Shown: positions 1-10,465 of the stretch, in pieces
Layout: every line of letters starts with the position of its first letter
Position numbering within the stretch: the first letter of the stretch is position 1
Made by a program: the position numbers and the translations under genes
Source of the DNA: Nothopassalora personata
Taxonomy: Eukaryota; Ascomycota; Dothideomycetes; Mycosphaerellales; Mycosphaerellaceae
Assembly (NCBI GenBank): GCA_033816765.1
Contig: CM066297.1
Span: forward strand, 248,001 to 312,000
Direction of reading: 5' to 3'
Length of the DNA: 64,000 nucleotides
The notes under the pieces: model-generated
The model's input: only the letters and a program-made list of their open reading frames with translations
Database searches by the model: none
What the model was told of the DNA's origin: nothing

Positions 1-289
1 ATATGCGCAGACTGGCAGCACACCACACGGGGTTCTTCACTGCCAACCGTCGATCGTATGGCGTGCCTGCCTCTTCAGCTTGCTAGCAATGTCCACTACA
101 AAGGTTGAGGTAGCACAAAGGCACCATTGGCTTTATTCGAGTGCCTAAGTCCAGCATGGCTTCATGGTACCCATCCTTCATCATACGACAGCTCTCATAC
201 GCGTATGGTAGGACCATCGTCAACCTCTACCACTTTCAGTCTTCATGCTGCTCCTTCTACAACCTCGCCTTCTCCTCATCCTCACCTAG

Positions 290-2071
290 TCAATCCACCA
301 AAATCTTGCCCTCGAGCTCGCCGTAATGATCAAAGAAGCTATCAAACAGATTCACACCATGCTCCACATCATACGCACCACTCGTCTCACGGATTGAATG
401 CATAGCAAGCTGCGGGTTACCAACATCGATCGTCCTCGCACCGAGAGCTGCAGAGAGCATAGGTCCGATCGTGCTTCCACATCTCGAGTCGTTCCTCACG
501 ACGAAAAGCTGGAGCGGTACGCCGCCGTCTTTGCTCTTAGCTCCGGGTAGTTGCCATGATGTTGGCTTAGCTCGTCTTGCTGCTTCCTGGAGGAGCACGA
601 TGCCGGGGGCGTTAGTGGCGTATCGTACGTTGGCGTTGATCTTGATGACGGTGCCTTCGTTCATGTGTGGTTTGTGTTCAGGCTCGTATTTGCCGCCGTA
701 GTTCGGATTGACGGAGTGAGCCATATCTGCGCTGACAAGGAAGCTGGTTGAGAGAGTCTGCTCGTATGCTGTGCTGTTGTCTACATCGCCATTGACCTTC
801 TCGTAGCTCTTTTCGCTGTCTTCGTGGTTGGCGGGTAGACATGATAGGCGGCGAATGACAGATGGAAGCATGTTGCTGTCCGCACCTTGAGCGGATTGTG
901 AGCCGATCTCTTCGTGATCGAAGCAGGCGATGAGGCGAATCGTTGGGTCGTTCTGCAGTGCTGAGGGTGAGGCGACGGATTGGATGAGACCTTCAACCGC
1001 GCAGTAAGTCATGCCCAAGTTGTCGAGACGTGCGGAGAAGATGAACTCGTCGTTGATGCCGCCGATACAGGATGGTTGTGTGTCGTAGAGCACCATCTCG
1101 AAGTCAAGCACATCGTCGACCTGGACACCCGCCTCTTGTGCGATCAGGTCGATCAGGTATGGGTGGTGTCGTTGCGTGGCAGTCTTCAATGGTTCGAATC
1201 CCGCCTCCTTCTCCTTCTCCGTCTCATCCTGCCTGACCTGCTCCGCTGTCTTGCCCTGCCTGTTCAACTCGGCAGAGACCAGGCCCGTGATGGGGAAGAG
1301 CTGATTCTCCTTGTTGAACTCAAACGGCTCGTACCCTCCAAAGTGCACTGCCAGATTCGGAATCCGGCAGACGGGCTTGTTGATGCGCACCAGCTTCTGC
1401 TCGATTGTGCCATGCGTGTTCTTGACCATCACTCTTCCTGCTGCGCCCAAGTCCCGATCGAACCACGTGTGCCACATTCCCCCGCCATACGTCTCGACAC
1501 CGATCTGAAGGAAGCCGTCTGCTGAGCGTTTCGACACGGGCTTGATCCTGAGGCAGGGCGAGTCTGTGTGTGCGCCGACCATCGACACTGGGTTGCCCGG
1601 CTTCCACGCGCTGCCGATGGCGAAGGCGACGATGGTGCTGGCATTTCGGGTGAGGTAGTACTTTCCGCCGGGCTGGAGGGTGCTGTTCCATGAGTCTCGC
1701 TCCTAGCACGAGCGTAAGCTATGGTCCATCATGGTCATCTTACGCGTATATTGGCCTGCCTACCTTGATCGGCTTGAAGCCTGCCTTCTCAAGACGAAGC
1801 TTAGCTGATCGCACGGCATGGAAAGCTTCACAACATCAGCCACTGCAGTATACTACCGTAGCACAAGCTTCCTGCTCGGAAACATACGAGTGGGGGAGGC
1901 GTTCAGAAAGTCAACAAAGTCCTCTGGTCGTTTGGTGGAAGCTCGGTTGGCCATGCTGGAGAAGTGCTTGCGAGCTCTGGGAGGGAAAGGGTTGATGGCG
2001 GTGAAAGTGGGAGCTGAGGAGGCGCTTCTAGATCTGTACAAGGTGCCGATGTATGCACTGAAGGTTGGCAT
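290..2071 (-). CDS. Aspartyl aminopeptidase (peptidase family M18), three exons
   Basis: Zinc aminopeptidase that removes N-terminal Asp/Glu from peptides (yeast Ape4 / mammalian DNPEP family). Exons 1888-2071, 1764-1825 and 290-1702 are joined by introns of 62 and 61 nt. The spliced protein reads FLNASPTPFHAV near the start and MVGAHTDSPCLRIKP in the metal-binding region, with DHEEIGS and the C-terminal M18 blocks downstream. From the ATG at 2071 it is 552 aa; from the in-frame ATG at 1954 it is 513 aa, closer to the usual family length. The residues between the two starts contain no Asp or Glu and are rich in Ser and Arg, like a mitochondrial presequence, so both starts may be used. The family and splice sites are seen directly; the start choice is uncertain. 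Confidence 0.93.
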
Positions 2072-2340
2072 GAAACACAAACTTGCTTGTTTGAGGTAAA
2101 GGTCTCGCTGTATATCTATATAGGTACAATGACAGCGATACGGGCATGTTTAGCCGCGGCGGTGGAGCTCTTTCTTGTGGAGCCGACAGATCATCCTGCA
2201 ACAACGACATCGACGTGGAGAGAAGTGTCACCTCGTACGGGTCTTCCTCATGACACACACTCTCTTGAATGGCGAGTACACATTGTGACATCTAACCGCC
2301 ATGAGCACTCCATAACCTCTCCCTTCATCCATCCCGCAAA

Positions 2341-2796
2341 ATGTCCTTCCTCCGCCGCCTCTTCACCTCCACCGAACTCAAAAACACCGGCTCCCTCGCC
2401 CGCGATCTTCTCGCCAGCGAACGCACCTTTCTCGCATGGGCTCGCACCGGATTGGGCTTCGTCGCCTTGGGTGTAGCCCTCGAGAAAGTGGAAGCTTTCG
2501 CAGCCATCTCGCCGACTTTGCTTCATCTGCAGGACAGCAGGACCAAGTTGGCAGCAGGAGTTCTGGTCGGCAGCGGGAGTCTTTGCGTGGCGCATGGGAC
2601 GGTGAGGTACTTTGCAGTGATGAGGGCACTGGAGAGGGGTGTGGTTAAGCCGAATGTGGCGGGAGTCACGATGATGGCTGCAGCCACGCTGGGGATTGCG
2701 TTTGCGGGGACCTTGCTCGTGTTGGAGAATGAGGGTGGGAGGGATAATCAGACGGATAGTCAGGGGAGGAGGGATATCGGGGTGCAGACGGGATGA
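2341..2796 (+). CDS. DUF202 family small membrane protein
   Basis: Single-exon protein of 151 aa. After a short basic N-terminus it carries the DUF202 signature LASERTFLAWARTGLGF (about residues 22-38), then three hydrophobic segments at about residues 38-58, 73-93 and 104-124, and a polar tail. DUF202 domains occur as stand-alone three-helix proteins in fungi and bacteria and as the membrane part of vacuolar VTC polyphosphate polymerase subunits. The protein is therefore probably membrane-embedded, perhaps vacuolar, but its biochemical role is not known. The ATG is the first in frame and opens straight into the family homology. It is transcribed away from the aspartyl aminopeptidase gene, sharing an intergenic region of about 270 bp. 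Confidence 0.85.
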   Translation: MSFLRRLFTSTELKNTGSLARDLLASERTFLAWARTGLGFVALGVALEKVEAFAAISPTLLHLQDSRTKLAAGVLVGSGSLCVAHGTVRYFAVMRALERGVVKPNVAGVTMMAAATLGIAFAGTLLVLENEGGRDNQTDSQGRRDIGVQTG

Positions 2797-3210
2797 GGAC
2801 GGGAATGGGTCATCACGGATTCTCCTATGGTGGTTCTATCGGTACTTGACGAGCGGCAAAGTTCATATCACGGGATATCAGGACCCGCGGAGCTCCAGGT
2901 ATTCGCTGTCCAATGTTTTCCCTCTTCGACTTGACGCTTAAGCACGCTTCGCTGTTTCATGGCCCAGCGCGCCTCTCCCGCCTCCTGATGCAACCAGATC
3001 CGAAGCCCACCCAGCCGCTTCGGTGTACCTAACGGCAGCTGAGAGCTCGAAATCTGACCAAAACTTCGATGCTTTCTCATATCGTGTCGTATGCCGTCGT
3101 CTCCTCGCAGACAGTACCCCACCGAGCACCCTTCCCACGCCTGGGCATGGAGATCAGGGTTCCATGCGCCTTGGACCTGGCATGGCAACGTGCGCCCCGA
3201 CTTCTGGGGC
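2797..3210. other. Intergenic, nothing supported
   Basis: Convergent spacer between the DUF202 gene and the RING gene. Short open frames exist on both strands but none shows a family motif, a convincing start or splice signals. Confidence 0.5.
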
Positions 3211-3863
3211 CTACGCCTCTACCGCTACCGCCTCTCCGTTTCGTAGCATCCTCAGTTGCTCGAGGATATCCTGTCCCTGGTCCAGCATGCCGGTGAAGCG
3301 TTCCCGTTGTCCCTCGTCTTGCTCGTTTGCCAAGATTACCTCAATGCGATTGATTGTCGCTTGTAATCGTTCTCTGAATGCTCGTATGGCGTGTCGCCGG
3401 GTGTTTCCCCTCAACGAAGCCTCGATGGCACTCACAGCTGACTGGTACTCGATGGGTCCAAGCGTCGGGCGTCGGGCGAAGAAGTCGGCAATGCGAGCCC
3501 TCTCGGCTTCGAGTGCTACTGCATCATCATCACCATCATCACCATCATCACCATCATCATCACCATCATCATCACCATCATCGAGGTCTGCTGGCGGCTC
3601 TTCTGCTGGCGGCTCTTCTGCTGGCGCTTCATACAGCTCCGTGCGACAGGATGGACAGGTGTTGGAGGAGACGAGCCAAGTTTTGAGGCACTCGGCGCAG
3701 AAGGTGTGCCCGCATGAGGTGCGAAACGGTCCCTCGATGGCCTAGAATGTGTTAGGTGGTGGTCTGACTATGCTGCCGTGCTCGAGTCACATACCTCGCA
3801 ACATATGGAGCACTCCTCGGCGACGAGTTGCGCTAGGTATTCAGTCTTGGACGCGAGCGACAT
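3211..3863 (-). CDS. RING-finger protein with acidic Asp/Gly tract, two exons
   Basis: Exon 1 is 3795-3863 and exon 2 is 3211-3741, separated by a 53-nt intron (GTATGT...CTAG). The spliced protein is 199 aa. Residues 19-64 form a C3HC4-like RING: CSICCE, then TSCGHTFCAECLKTWL and CPSC. RING domains of this kind bind an E2 and act as ubiquitin ligases. The RING is followed by two EEPPA repeats, an Asp/Gly tract encoded by a trinucleotide repeat, and a charged helical C-terminus. Two related loci lie upstream in the same orientation (4092-4734 and 5402-5656), so this is the intact member of a small local family. Substrate and cellular role cannot be read from the sequence. Confidence 0.8.
3520..3584. 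repeat. ATC/CAC-type trinucleotide repeat inside the RING gene
   Basis: An imperfect run of atc/acc triplets that, read on the minus strand, encodes the Asp/Gly tract of the RING protein. Length variation here would change the acidic linker in frame. Confidence 0.85.
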
Positions 3864-4091
3864 TGTGGTGGTGGTAGCGATGATGGTGATGGAGAAGCTG
3901 ACAAGTTCACTCTGCTTTAAAAGGAGTTTTTTTCCCAGAAAGCTTTCGCAAAGTGTGGTGGCACACACAGCATGCGACGCCACTCATTCACTTGTGAAAG
4001 AGATCGTGGGATCTGGACCGAGGCTCGTTCTAAGCAGAACGGCTACCTGGAGCTCAGATTACCTCCGGCTCGACCTGAATGCGTATGCAGC

Positions 4092-4734
4092 TCAGTCTCG
4101 AGAGTGGGACGCTTCTGGTACAAAGGCAGTCGTCAACCATAGCCACCGGCGCAAAAACCATGCTCTAGTGTCCTCGACTCCCGACTCCTCTTCCGCCGCT
4201 CCAAGTTCTGTCTGATCATCCGCCTCAGCGGTTTCCCTCAGCCATCTGCTGATGGTGGCGAAGGTCTCTCGTGGTCCCTCTTGGTCGATGTATCGTTCAC
4301 TTGCGGGTTGATTGTGCTGCTCTCCCAAGTGGTCGTCTATCTCATGGCCTTCTTCCACGATATCTGCCTTAAGCAACACTTCGTGTCTCGCCTCTTCGCT
4401 TGTGTTACGGAGGATACGAGTCAGCGTCGTGATGATTGTATGCCGCACCTTGCGAGAGCCTCGGGATCTTGCTGGTCTAGCTACTCCGGTGATGCTGGCG
4501 CCTCGAAGAATTCTTTGCGGCACGATGGCCAAGTGTTTGCTGACTCGACCCAGATTTTTGGCACGCGAAGCAGAAGGTATGGTTGCCTGGTCCTAACGGG
4601 CGATGTGACGTCCTGAAGTGATGTCAGTCGAGCAACTCTTATATCACTGCGTGCGGAATGCTTACTTCGTAGCAGATTGAACACTGTTCGCAAGTGAGCT
4701 GCGCCACGAACTCCGCTTCGAATGGGAGTGATAC
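4092..4734 (-). pseudogene. Decayed RING-finger paralogue of the 3211-3863 gene
   Basis: The N-terminal block matches the intact neighbour: VSLPFEAEFVAQL and then CEQCSICYE, with an intron at the same place (4613-4665, GTAAGC...TTCAG). The position of the neighbour's start Met is GTA here, and no other in-frame ATG lies just upstream. After the intron the RING is split over two frames: NHTFCFAC in one, and SANTWPSCRKEFFEAPA in another, where the first Cys of the CPSC knuckle has become Trp. A stop follows. A further open frame down to 4092 carries a charged helical stretch resembling the neighbour's C-terminus. Lost start, frameshift and lost zinc ligand together indicate a pseudogene. Confidence 0.7.
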
Positions 4735-5401
4735 GACGAGAATGCGGTCACTGCGATGTGGAGGTGAGTCTGACGTAATGGGTGATGCATGTATCTTGAT
4801 TGTTGTGTCTACAAAGGAAGAAAGGCATCTATATGACTAGCTTTTGCACGGGCACGGACCTATAACCCATTCACTTCAAGTGTCTGCAGAGAGACTTTGT
4901 GGTTCTGCGGGCTTTTGTACAAGCCCAATTGGACTCGAGTCTTGCTGAAACTCGATCTCAGAACTCGTGAGAATGTGCTAGTAACATGAAACGGGAACGG
5001 CAAATTGGCTACAGACGACCATCTGACCAAGTTCGAGCAAGGTCTGCGGGATGCACAGGTTCAATTGACTATACGTCACCTTGAACCATTATCAATGCAT
5101 ATCCGTGTCTTCCAAGCGGCGCTTGGTTCTCATACTAGTCCCGCTTCATTCAGGTTACGCTGAGTGCACCTCAATCTCGCCCTGTCCAGCATGGAGTGGA
5201 AGAATAGCTTCGACCTCCTACTATCCGACTACCGGCCCCCCTTCCTCCATCAACCCAAGCCCGGCGCTACTCTCTAAGATCCGCTGTACGTAACAAGCTC
5301 GAGTCTCGTTGTACAGATCAGCGTTTGTTCTCGAAGCGGCGGATGTGCTCACGAAGACGCCGACGTGCGCCTTCAATGAGCGCAGTGCTCGCTCAATGAT
5401 C

Positions 5402-5656
5402 TCAAACGGACACCTGAAAGGGGTGTCTGGCTTGCATACTGATGTGCTTGATCTTCTTGAAAAGCTGACCATGACACGAAGGGCATGTGTGCTCAGATTG
5501 AAGCCAGATCCTTAGACATTCAGCGTGGAATCCGTGGTTGCAGGTCGTCTTGAACGGTGTCTTGAACTCTTCGTAGCAGGTGGGGCAAGTATCTGGTCCA
5601 ATTTTTGTGGAGTGTATGACTTGCTCCAAACACTCTGTATTTGAGAGTAGTGTCAT
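5402..5656 (-). CDS. Short RING-H2 protein, probably 3'-frameshifted
   Basis: An 84-aa open frame beginning MTLLSNTECLEQ, similar in layout to the other two RING loci. It carries CPTC, then CNHGFHAECLRIWLQ and CPSC, a RING-H2 (C3H2C3-like) pattern with all eight ligands present and no intron. The frame stops soon after the RING. In another frame, from about 5410 down to 5221, the DNA continues as a charged helical stretch (FEIIERALRSLKAH) in the position where the intact paralogue has its C-terminal helix. The present stop therefore probably results from a small indel. A 26-nt GTATGC...TTTCAG intron-like segment lies at the break but is too short for a normal fungal intron and does not restore the frame. 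Confidence 0.55.
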   Translation of the reverse strand: MTLLSNTECLEQVIHSTKIGPDTCPTCYEEFKTPFKTTCNHGFHAECLRIWLQSEHTCPSCHGQLFKKIKHISMQARHPFQVSV

Positions 5657-6222
5657 CCTGTTGAGGATTCAGGGTGAGAGTGACAGTACTGTCTGGTGCT
5701 GCGGCTGCTGAACAGTTGAAGAGAAGGAAGAGAAGGGGAAGCCTGAATATGTATTTTCAAACGTACAGTCGGGCGACACATACAGCACGAATTTCATCCC
5801 GTCGTCATTTTACCGTCTTGGCAGCAAGCATCGTGAGAGGTGTATTGACAATGTCAGAGTAGGCAATCTGTCGAAACCAGAAGATCTTCACCTCTGGTGT
5901 ACTCGTCTCTCTCATTCTCGTCATAATGCCTCTGCAACCATTGAAGAAACTGTCCTGCTGTCAAGACGTCCCATCGGCAGTACTGGATCTCACCCAGCCT
6001 TGGAAGCCAACGTGGGTGCCCTCATCTAGCACTCGTCCCAATTTCCGATCCTCCCTGAAGTCGCCGCCCTCGAACATCCGCAATCCATCAGCCTTGGTGA
6101 ACAAATTCCCTCCCTCATCCGGAGAAGGGACGTGATGCAGCACTGTCGACAATAGCGCTGGTTGTGTCAATAGCTGCCTTGTTGGTATGTCATGGCATCG
6201 AAAAGTGGATGATCAAGAACGA

Positions 6223-6552
6223 CTAACTTTGCTTCGATATTCGATGGCGCCCAGATGCCACTGGGGTTGTGGCGGGCTCGATGACATGTGCTAGTCTTGT
6301 GGAAAGAGAGGGGTGCGCCGGGGATAGGTTTGCAGAAAAGGCTTGTTGGATTGGGGTAGAGGCCTCGATTATGACACGCCATCGTTGGGGTACGAGCTGC
6401 GACTTGGTCAGGCTGTCGCTTGCAGGGAGCTCGAGGATGATGTGCTCGGCGAGCTCAATGATAGCGAACGCTCGTAGGCATGCAGTGTTTGATGCATCGG
6501 TATGTGAATCAATTAGCATGATGACTTCTGGTATCGTGGAGATGTCTGCCAT
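6223..6552 (-). CDS. F-box-like domain protein, short
   Basis: From the ATG at 6552 the frame gives 109 aa. About residues 24-75 look like the fungal F-box-like family: CLRAFAIIELAEHIILELP, then a stretch ending PQRWRVIIEASTPIQQAF. This is the usual pattern of a helix, LP, a second helix and a W-R motif before a hydrophobic end. F-box domains bind Skp1 and present substrates to SCF ubiquitin ligases. The protein lacks a substrate-recognition region. Either the gene has a further exon toward 5961 (an open frame starting LTQPALLS lies there, but no in-phase splice was found) or it is truncated. Confidence 0.5.
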   Translation of the reverse strand: MADISTIPEVIMLIDSHTDASNTACLRAFAIIELAEHIILELPASDSLTKSQLVPQRWRVIIEASTPIQQAFSANLSPAHPSLSTRLAHVIEPATTPVASGRHRISKQS

Positions 6553-7449
6553 GGTTTGAGCGATTCGCACTTCTCGAGCCGGTCCTTGTGTACAGAATGG
6601 GACTGTGAAGGTGGGTGCATACTGGGCAGTACCGAATTGAATGGTCCTCGTCAGACCTTGTATCTGCTGTGGAATTCCTTCTCAGGGAGGTGCACCGCAG
6701 CACATATACAGGGCCCTGTGCTGGTTATTGTGACTCCAGGCGCCCAGCTCCGATCGTCAAGCTGTCCACTGTACAATCCTTGCCCTCCAAATCGTGTCTA
6801 GTGACTCAAAGTGTTCCTGCCCTTCATTCTCCTCCGCTTCAAGATCTTTCTGCCCGTCCTCGTTCGTAGCCGCGACAGAAAGCCATGCCTTCGTTTCCGC
6901 ACGACGTGTGATGGTCTAAACGTGTCTCGCTTTGCGCCTCGTACCTGCAGTATCGAAAGTCCAGGCAGTGATGTGGGCTGTAAGGCCGTTGCTTGACGCT
7001 CACTGGCTGGTAGTGCTGGTCGGGTTGGGAGTATCGTGGGACGCGAGGGGAGTGATGAAAGGATGCCGAACGATCTGAAGCGTGGTCAATATCGTGAGTA
7101 CGGCCAGCATTGGATGGATATGAGAGTGGCATACCTTCTCTGAACGTGTTGTGCTAGGCTACTTGCTCTGACCGTAGGCACAGCTTGTCGTGTTGATTGT
7201 GAAATGCTCTGTATGGGAGCTCTGAGGCATCTGAGGCACAACATCGTGACAGTCAGTGGGTTGGATGAACGGCACCGCCTGGAGATGCTCCAACCATGAG
7301 GTGCTGAAGCGGCCTTGCGGAAGAGATGCGGGTCAATATACCGCATAGCGGCCGACAGATCCGCGAGAATCGAACCCGAGCTTCTTTGCGACCGCACAAT
7401 CTGCCCACTGTCGCATACAACAGGGCGCTGCTGTCGAGAGTCGGCCGTC
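6553..7449. other. Intergenic, no supported gene
   Basis: About 0.9 kb between the F-box-like gene (-) and the Lys-rich gene (+), so a divergent promoter region. Short overlapping frames on both strands carry no recognisable motif. A B-box-like string on the minus strand near 7370 was considered and rejected as a tRNA. Confidence 0.4.
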
Positions 7450-8271
7450 ATGTCGAACAAGACCTTCCCACCGTTGGTGCATCACAGGACTGTCTACCTC
7501 CAACCGGGAGAGGCAGCGAAATCTCTATCCGTATACCTCGAAAAATCACGAAAATGCGCCCACCTCCATCCCGACGCCTGGCTTGACCCGACCGGCATTC
7601 GGTTTGGTCCCAAAAGTGGTCCGAAGGGAGGATGGGCCATACATCACCTTCGTCGCATAGAAGCAGGCCTTCGCGGAGAGAGCCTCGCAGTTGAGTCGCG
7701 CGATGATTTGGCAGCTCAGCTGGGAGAGGAGGTTCTGAAGGAACAAGATCCCTACGCCACTCGAATCGAAGAGACGCATGCTGGGGACGACACGCGCGTT
7801 GATGCAATCATTGAGGAATCGCAACACAAGTATAAGGATCAGAAGACACGAAAGAAGCGTGAGAAGAAAGAGCGTGTAAAGCGAGAGAAGGCAGAGCGCG
7901 AAGGTGCTTCGACTACATCCACCGGTGCCGAAAGCAGCAAGAAGCGGAAGCGCGATTGTACGGACAGTGACGCCGGGACTGGAGCCAATACACCATACGC
8001 AGATTCGATGACCGCACACTCCGAGACATGGCAGACACAGCAGGAGTTCGAGCAAGATCAGGAGATGCTGGAGGGTGATGTGGGTGAACGCGATGCTGCG
8101 CCTGTCACGAAGCAAGGCGGTATCCCCACACCAGTCGTACAACATAATCAGCAGGGCGACGTTGTGGTGCCAAAGAAAGCGATAACGGCTGAGGAGAAGG
8201 CCGCGCGCAAGGCCGCCAAGAAGGCGCGGCGAGCTGAATATCAAGTTGCTGGTGCCAAAGCTACAGGTTAG
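7450..8271 (+). CDS. Conserved-looking Lys-rich, probably nuclear protein
   Basis: A 273-aa frame from the ATG at 7450. The N-terminal 80 residues look folded: YLQPGEAAKSLSVYLEKSRK, then a block containing GPKGGWAIHHLRRIEAGLRGE. The middle and the end are highly charged, with long Lys/Arg/Glu helices (about 125-150 and 250-265) and KKRKR at about 170, a probable nuclear localisation signal. I do not recognise a named family. The terminal TAG at 8269-8271 is followed in the same frame by 40 more sense codons with the same charged composition, then a SANT/Myb segment, so the true protein may have been longer. Confidence 0.65.
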   Translation: MSNKTFPPLVHHRTVYLQPGEAAKSLSVYLEKSRKCAHLHPDAWLDPTGIRFGPKSGPKGGWAIHHLRRIEAGLRGESLAVESRDDLAAQLGEEVLKEQDPYATRIEETHAGDDTRVDAIIEESQHKYKDQKTRKKREKKERVKREKAEREGASTTSTGAESSKKRKRDCTDSDAGTGANTPYADSMTAHSETWQTQQEFEQDQEMLEGDVGERDAAPVTKQGGIPTPVVQHNQQGDVVVPKKAITAEEKAARKAAKKARRAEYQVAGAKATG

Positions 8272-8462
8272 GAACCAGTTGCGGATGGTGCTAAGCAGTT
8301 CAGCTCATTTATGGGTGCGCGTGTCGCAGGGCGGAAGGCCAAGTCCCGTGCTGTGGCAAGTGATGGGGATGACCGAATGCTTGACACGCTCTGATCAACA
8401 CTCTCACAGTCTCGGCCGTCAATCCAACTCTCCAACCTCTGGATGATGGCGGCGCCTCCTAG

Positions 8463-8792
8463 CGGCAGAAATATAAACTCTTTACCTCGGAGGAAGACGA
8501 CTTCATCCTCAGTCACCGAGACAAAGGAGTCACTTTCAAGATGATCGCTGCGCAATTGGACAGGACTGTCACGTCGGTAGAAAACCGTTACTACAACGAG
8601 CTGAGCACAAGCACCCAGGCTCGAAGAGCTGCGAACAGCAAGCCAAAGCACTTCTTCACCACGGGAGAAGATCGACAGGTTCTGGAGTGGCGCGACGGCG
8701 GGATGGAGTGGAAGGATATCGGGAGCAGGCTGGGAAGGGACGTGTCCATCGTGAAGAAGCGCTACCACCACTTTCTGGTCAGTCGCCGCTGA
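8463..8792 (+). pseudogene. Two-repeat SANT/Myb-like segment, start unclear; probable broken 3' part of the 7450 gene
   Basis: An open 109-codon stretch encodes two Myb/SANT-like repeats: FTSEEDDFILSHRDKGVTF ending in a VENRYYNEL helix, then FFTTGEDRQVLEWRDGG ending in a VKKRYHHFL helix. Each has the acidic first helix and the basic recognition helix of DNA- or chromatin-binding SANT domains. The segment is preceded in frame by TAG (8460-8462) and has no ATG before the first repeat. It could be a second exon with acceptor CTCCTAG at 8462 and a weak donor GTGGCA at 8353, giving a small gene starting at ATG 8310. Alternatively it is the C-terminus of the 7450 gene cut off by nonsense and frameshift mutations. 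Confidence 0.5.
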
Positions 8793-8925
8793 TCGCAGGG
8801 ACATTGGACTGGGAGCAATGACAAAGAAGCACCACACCCCACAACCAGTGGCATAGCTCACAGCAGGACATTGGGGTCACGGTAATGCGCGACGCGCTAT
8901 GGTGGTATGCTATGCTACATAATGT

Positions 8926-10373
8926 CTACAACTCCTTATCCAGAGATCCATTCTTTGTGGAAATCTTCTGCCCCGAGATATCAATTTTCCCATCACTGAC
9001 CTTCTTCTCGCTCGTCCAGCCCACAGCCTTCAACCTCTCAGTCAGGATTGGGTGCGAGTAGTGGTACGAGGAGTAGAGGGGGTCGGCGTCCTAGAAAAGA
9101 ATCATGTCAGTAAAAGGGTCAGCACTATTCGCTGCGTCGTACATCTTACCATACTACTCAAATTCTGAATCTGCAGCTTGATCAATGAGCTCGCCAGATC
9201 CTTCGCATACCCCAACTTCTTCCCGAACGCATCCGCCTCGAACTCGAACTTCCTCGTCAGAACATTCATGCCCAGCTTCACCAGCGAGTCCGTGGGGCTC
9301 AACACATCGTTGAAAAGAATAAATCCGATGATGATAGGTCTCTCCTTAACAAAACCAAAGGCCCTATAGAGACTTCCATTATTGATGAAAACGCCAAAGA
9401 GCGCGAAGACATAGAGTAAATGGAAAGAACTGATGCCGAGCAGTTTTGAGGTGTGGCCCATCTTCCAGTGTCCCAGTTCGTGCGCGAGCACAGCTTCGAC
9501 TTCTTGTGCGGAGGCTTTGTTGAGGAGGGTGTCGTAGATGACGATTTTCTTGGGGAGGAAGGGAAGGCCGGTGAAGTAGGCGTTGCTATGGGCGGAGCGT
9601 TTGCTGCCGTCGATGACTTGGAGTTCTTGGAGTGGGAAAGACAACTTCCCTGCCAAGGCCTCAACTCGTGTCTTCAGCTCACCGGGCTCGAGAGGCGTGA
9701 GTTTGTTGAAGAGCGGGACGATCAGCGTGGGGTATAGGACTACAGCTCCGAGTTGGACAACAAGCATGAAAAGCCAGATGTAAAGGAAGAAGTTATCGCC
9801 TGTTTTCTGTATGATTTTGAGGAAAGCCGAGCCGATGGGAATTCCGAAAGCGAGAGAGAGGGCAAAGCCTTTAACTTTATCGGTGAGGAAGAGGGAGAGA
9901 GTTTGTTTGTTAAAGCCGTATTTCTCCTCGAGGACGAAGTGGTAATAGAGGCCGAAGGGGAGGTTGATGATGGTTTCGGCGAGGGACATTGCGAAGATGA
10001 ATACCAGGCTCTGCGTAATTTCTCCATGAAAGCGATTTGGGAGGTACTTCAACGTTAGTCCTCCGGCTACGGACCAGAGGTAGGGAAGCCAGTCGTGTTG
10101 GATTGTGATGTAGTTCTTGACCTGTCCGAAGAGACCCTCTGTGAAAGTGTATTTCGCCTTACTCCGTCCATACGCCTGGCTCGTATCGAATGTCTTCTGG
10201 TCCACCTCTTCTTTGAGCTGCGGTGGGATCGTCTTTCGTTGCAGGACGCGGTATTGGCGGTAGAGGAGCCATGATTCGAGGGCGAATTCACCGATGGCGA
10301 ATGTGACGAGGATGGATTTCCAGGGGATGGAGGAATCGTCCAGTGGTGCCGCTAGGCGGCGGAGGAAGTCCAT
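8926..10373 (-). CDS. STE24: CAAX prenyl protease 1 (Ste24-type zinc metalloprotease)
   Basis: Integral ER-membrane protease that removes the last three residues of farnesylated CAAX proteins and makes a second cut in a-factor-type pheromone precursors. Exons 9150-10373 and 8926-9090 are joined by a 59-nt intron (GTAAGA...TCTAG), giving 462 aa. Hydrophobic segments run through the N-terminal half. The zinc motif HELGH is at about residue 297, followed by FEFEADAFG, which supplies the third ligand, as expected for M48A. The second exon encodes PLYSSYHYSHPILTERL, the conserved C-terminal block, so the splice is well supported. The ATG at 10373 (MDFLRR) is preferred over an upstream non-ATG extension. 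A 9-bp minisatellite begins about 90 bp upstream. Confidence 0.95.
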
Positions 10374-10465
10374 GGTGGTGGGCGCGGTGGAAGAACGCAC
10401 CAGAGAGGGGGAAAAGTGAAGTTGGTCTTACACTTTCTGGAGAGCTACGTTGCATGTGTTTGCTC

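Noticed and set aside
1180..1210. ggttcgaatcc string resembling a tRNA B-box
   Set aside because: It lies inside conserved coding sequence of the aspartyl aminopeptidase (AGFEPLK on the other strand).
3378..3686. Plus-strand open frame with a poly-His run
   Set aside because: Antisense shadow of the Asp/Gly tract of the RING gene; no other coding evidence.
7360..7410. B-box-like GGTTCGATTCTC on the minus strand
   Set aside because: No matching A-box at a suitable distance and the T-stem and acceptor stem do not pair; chance match upstream of the Lys-rich gene.
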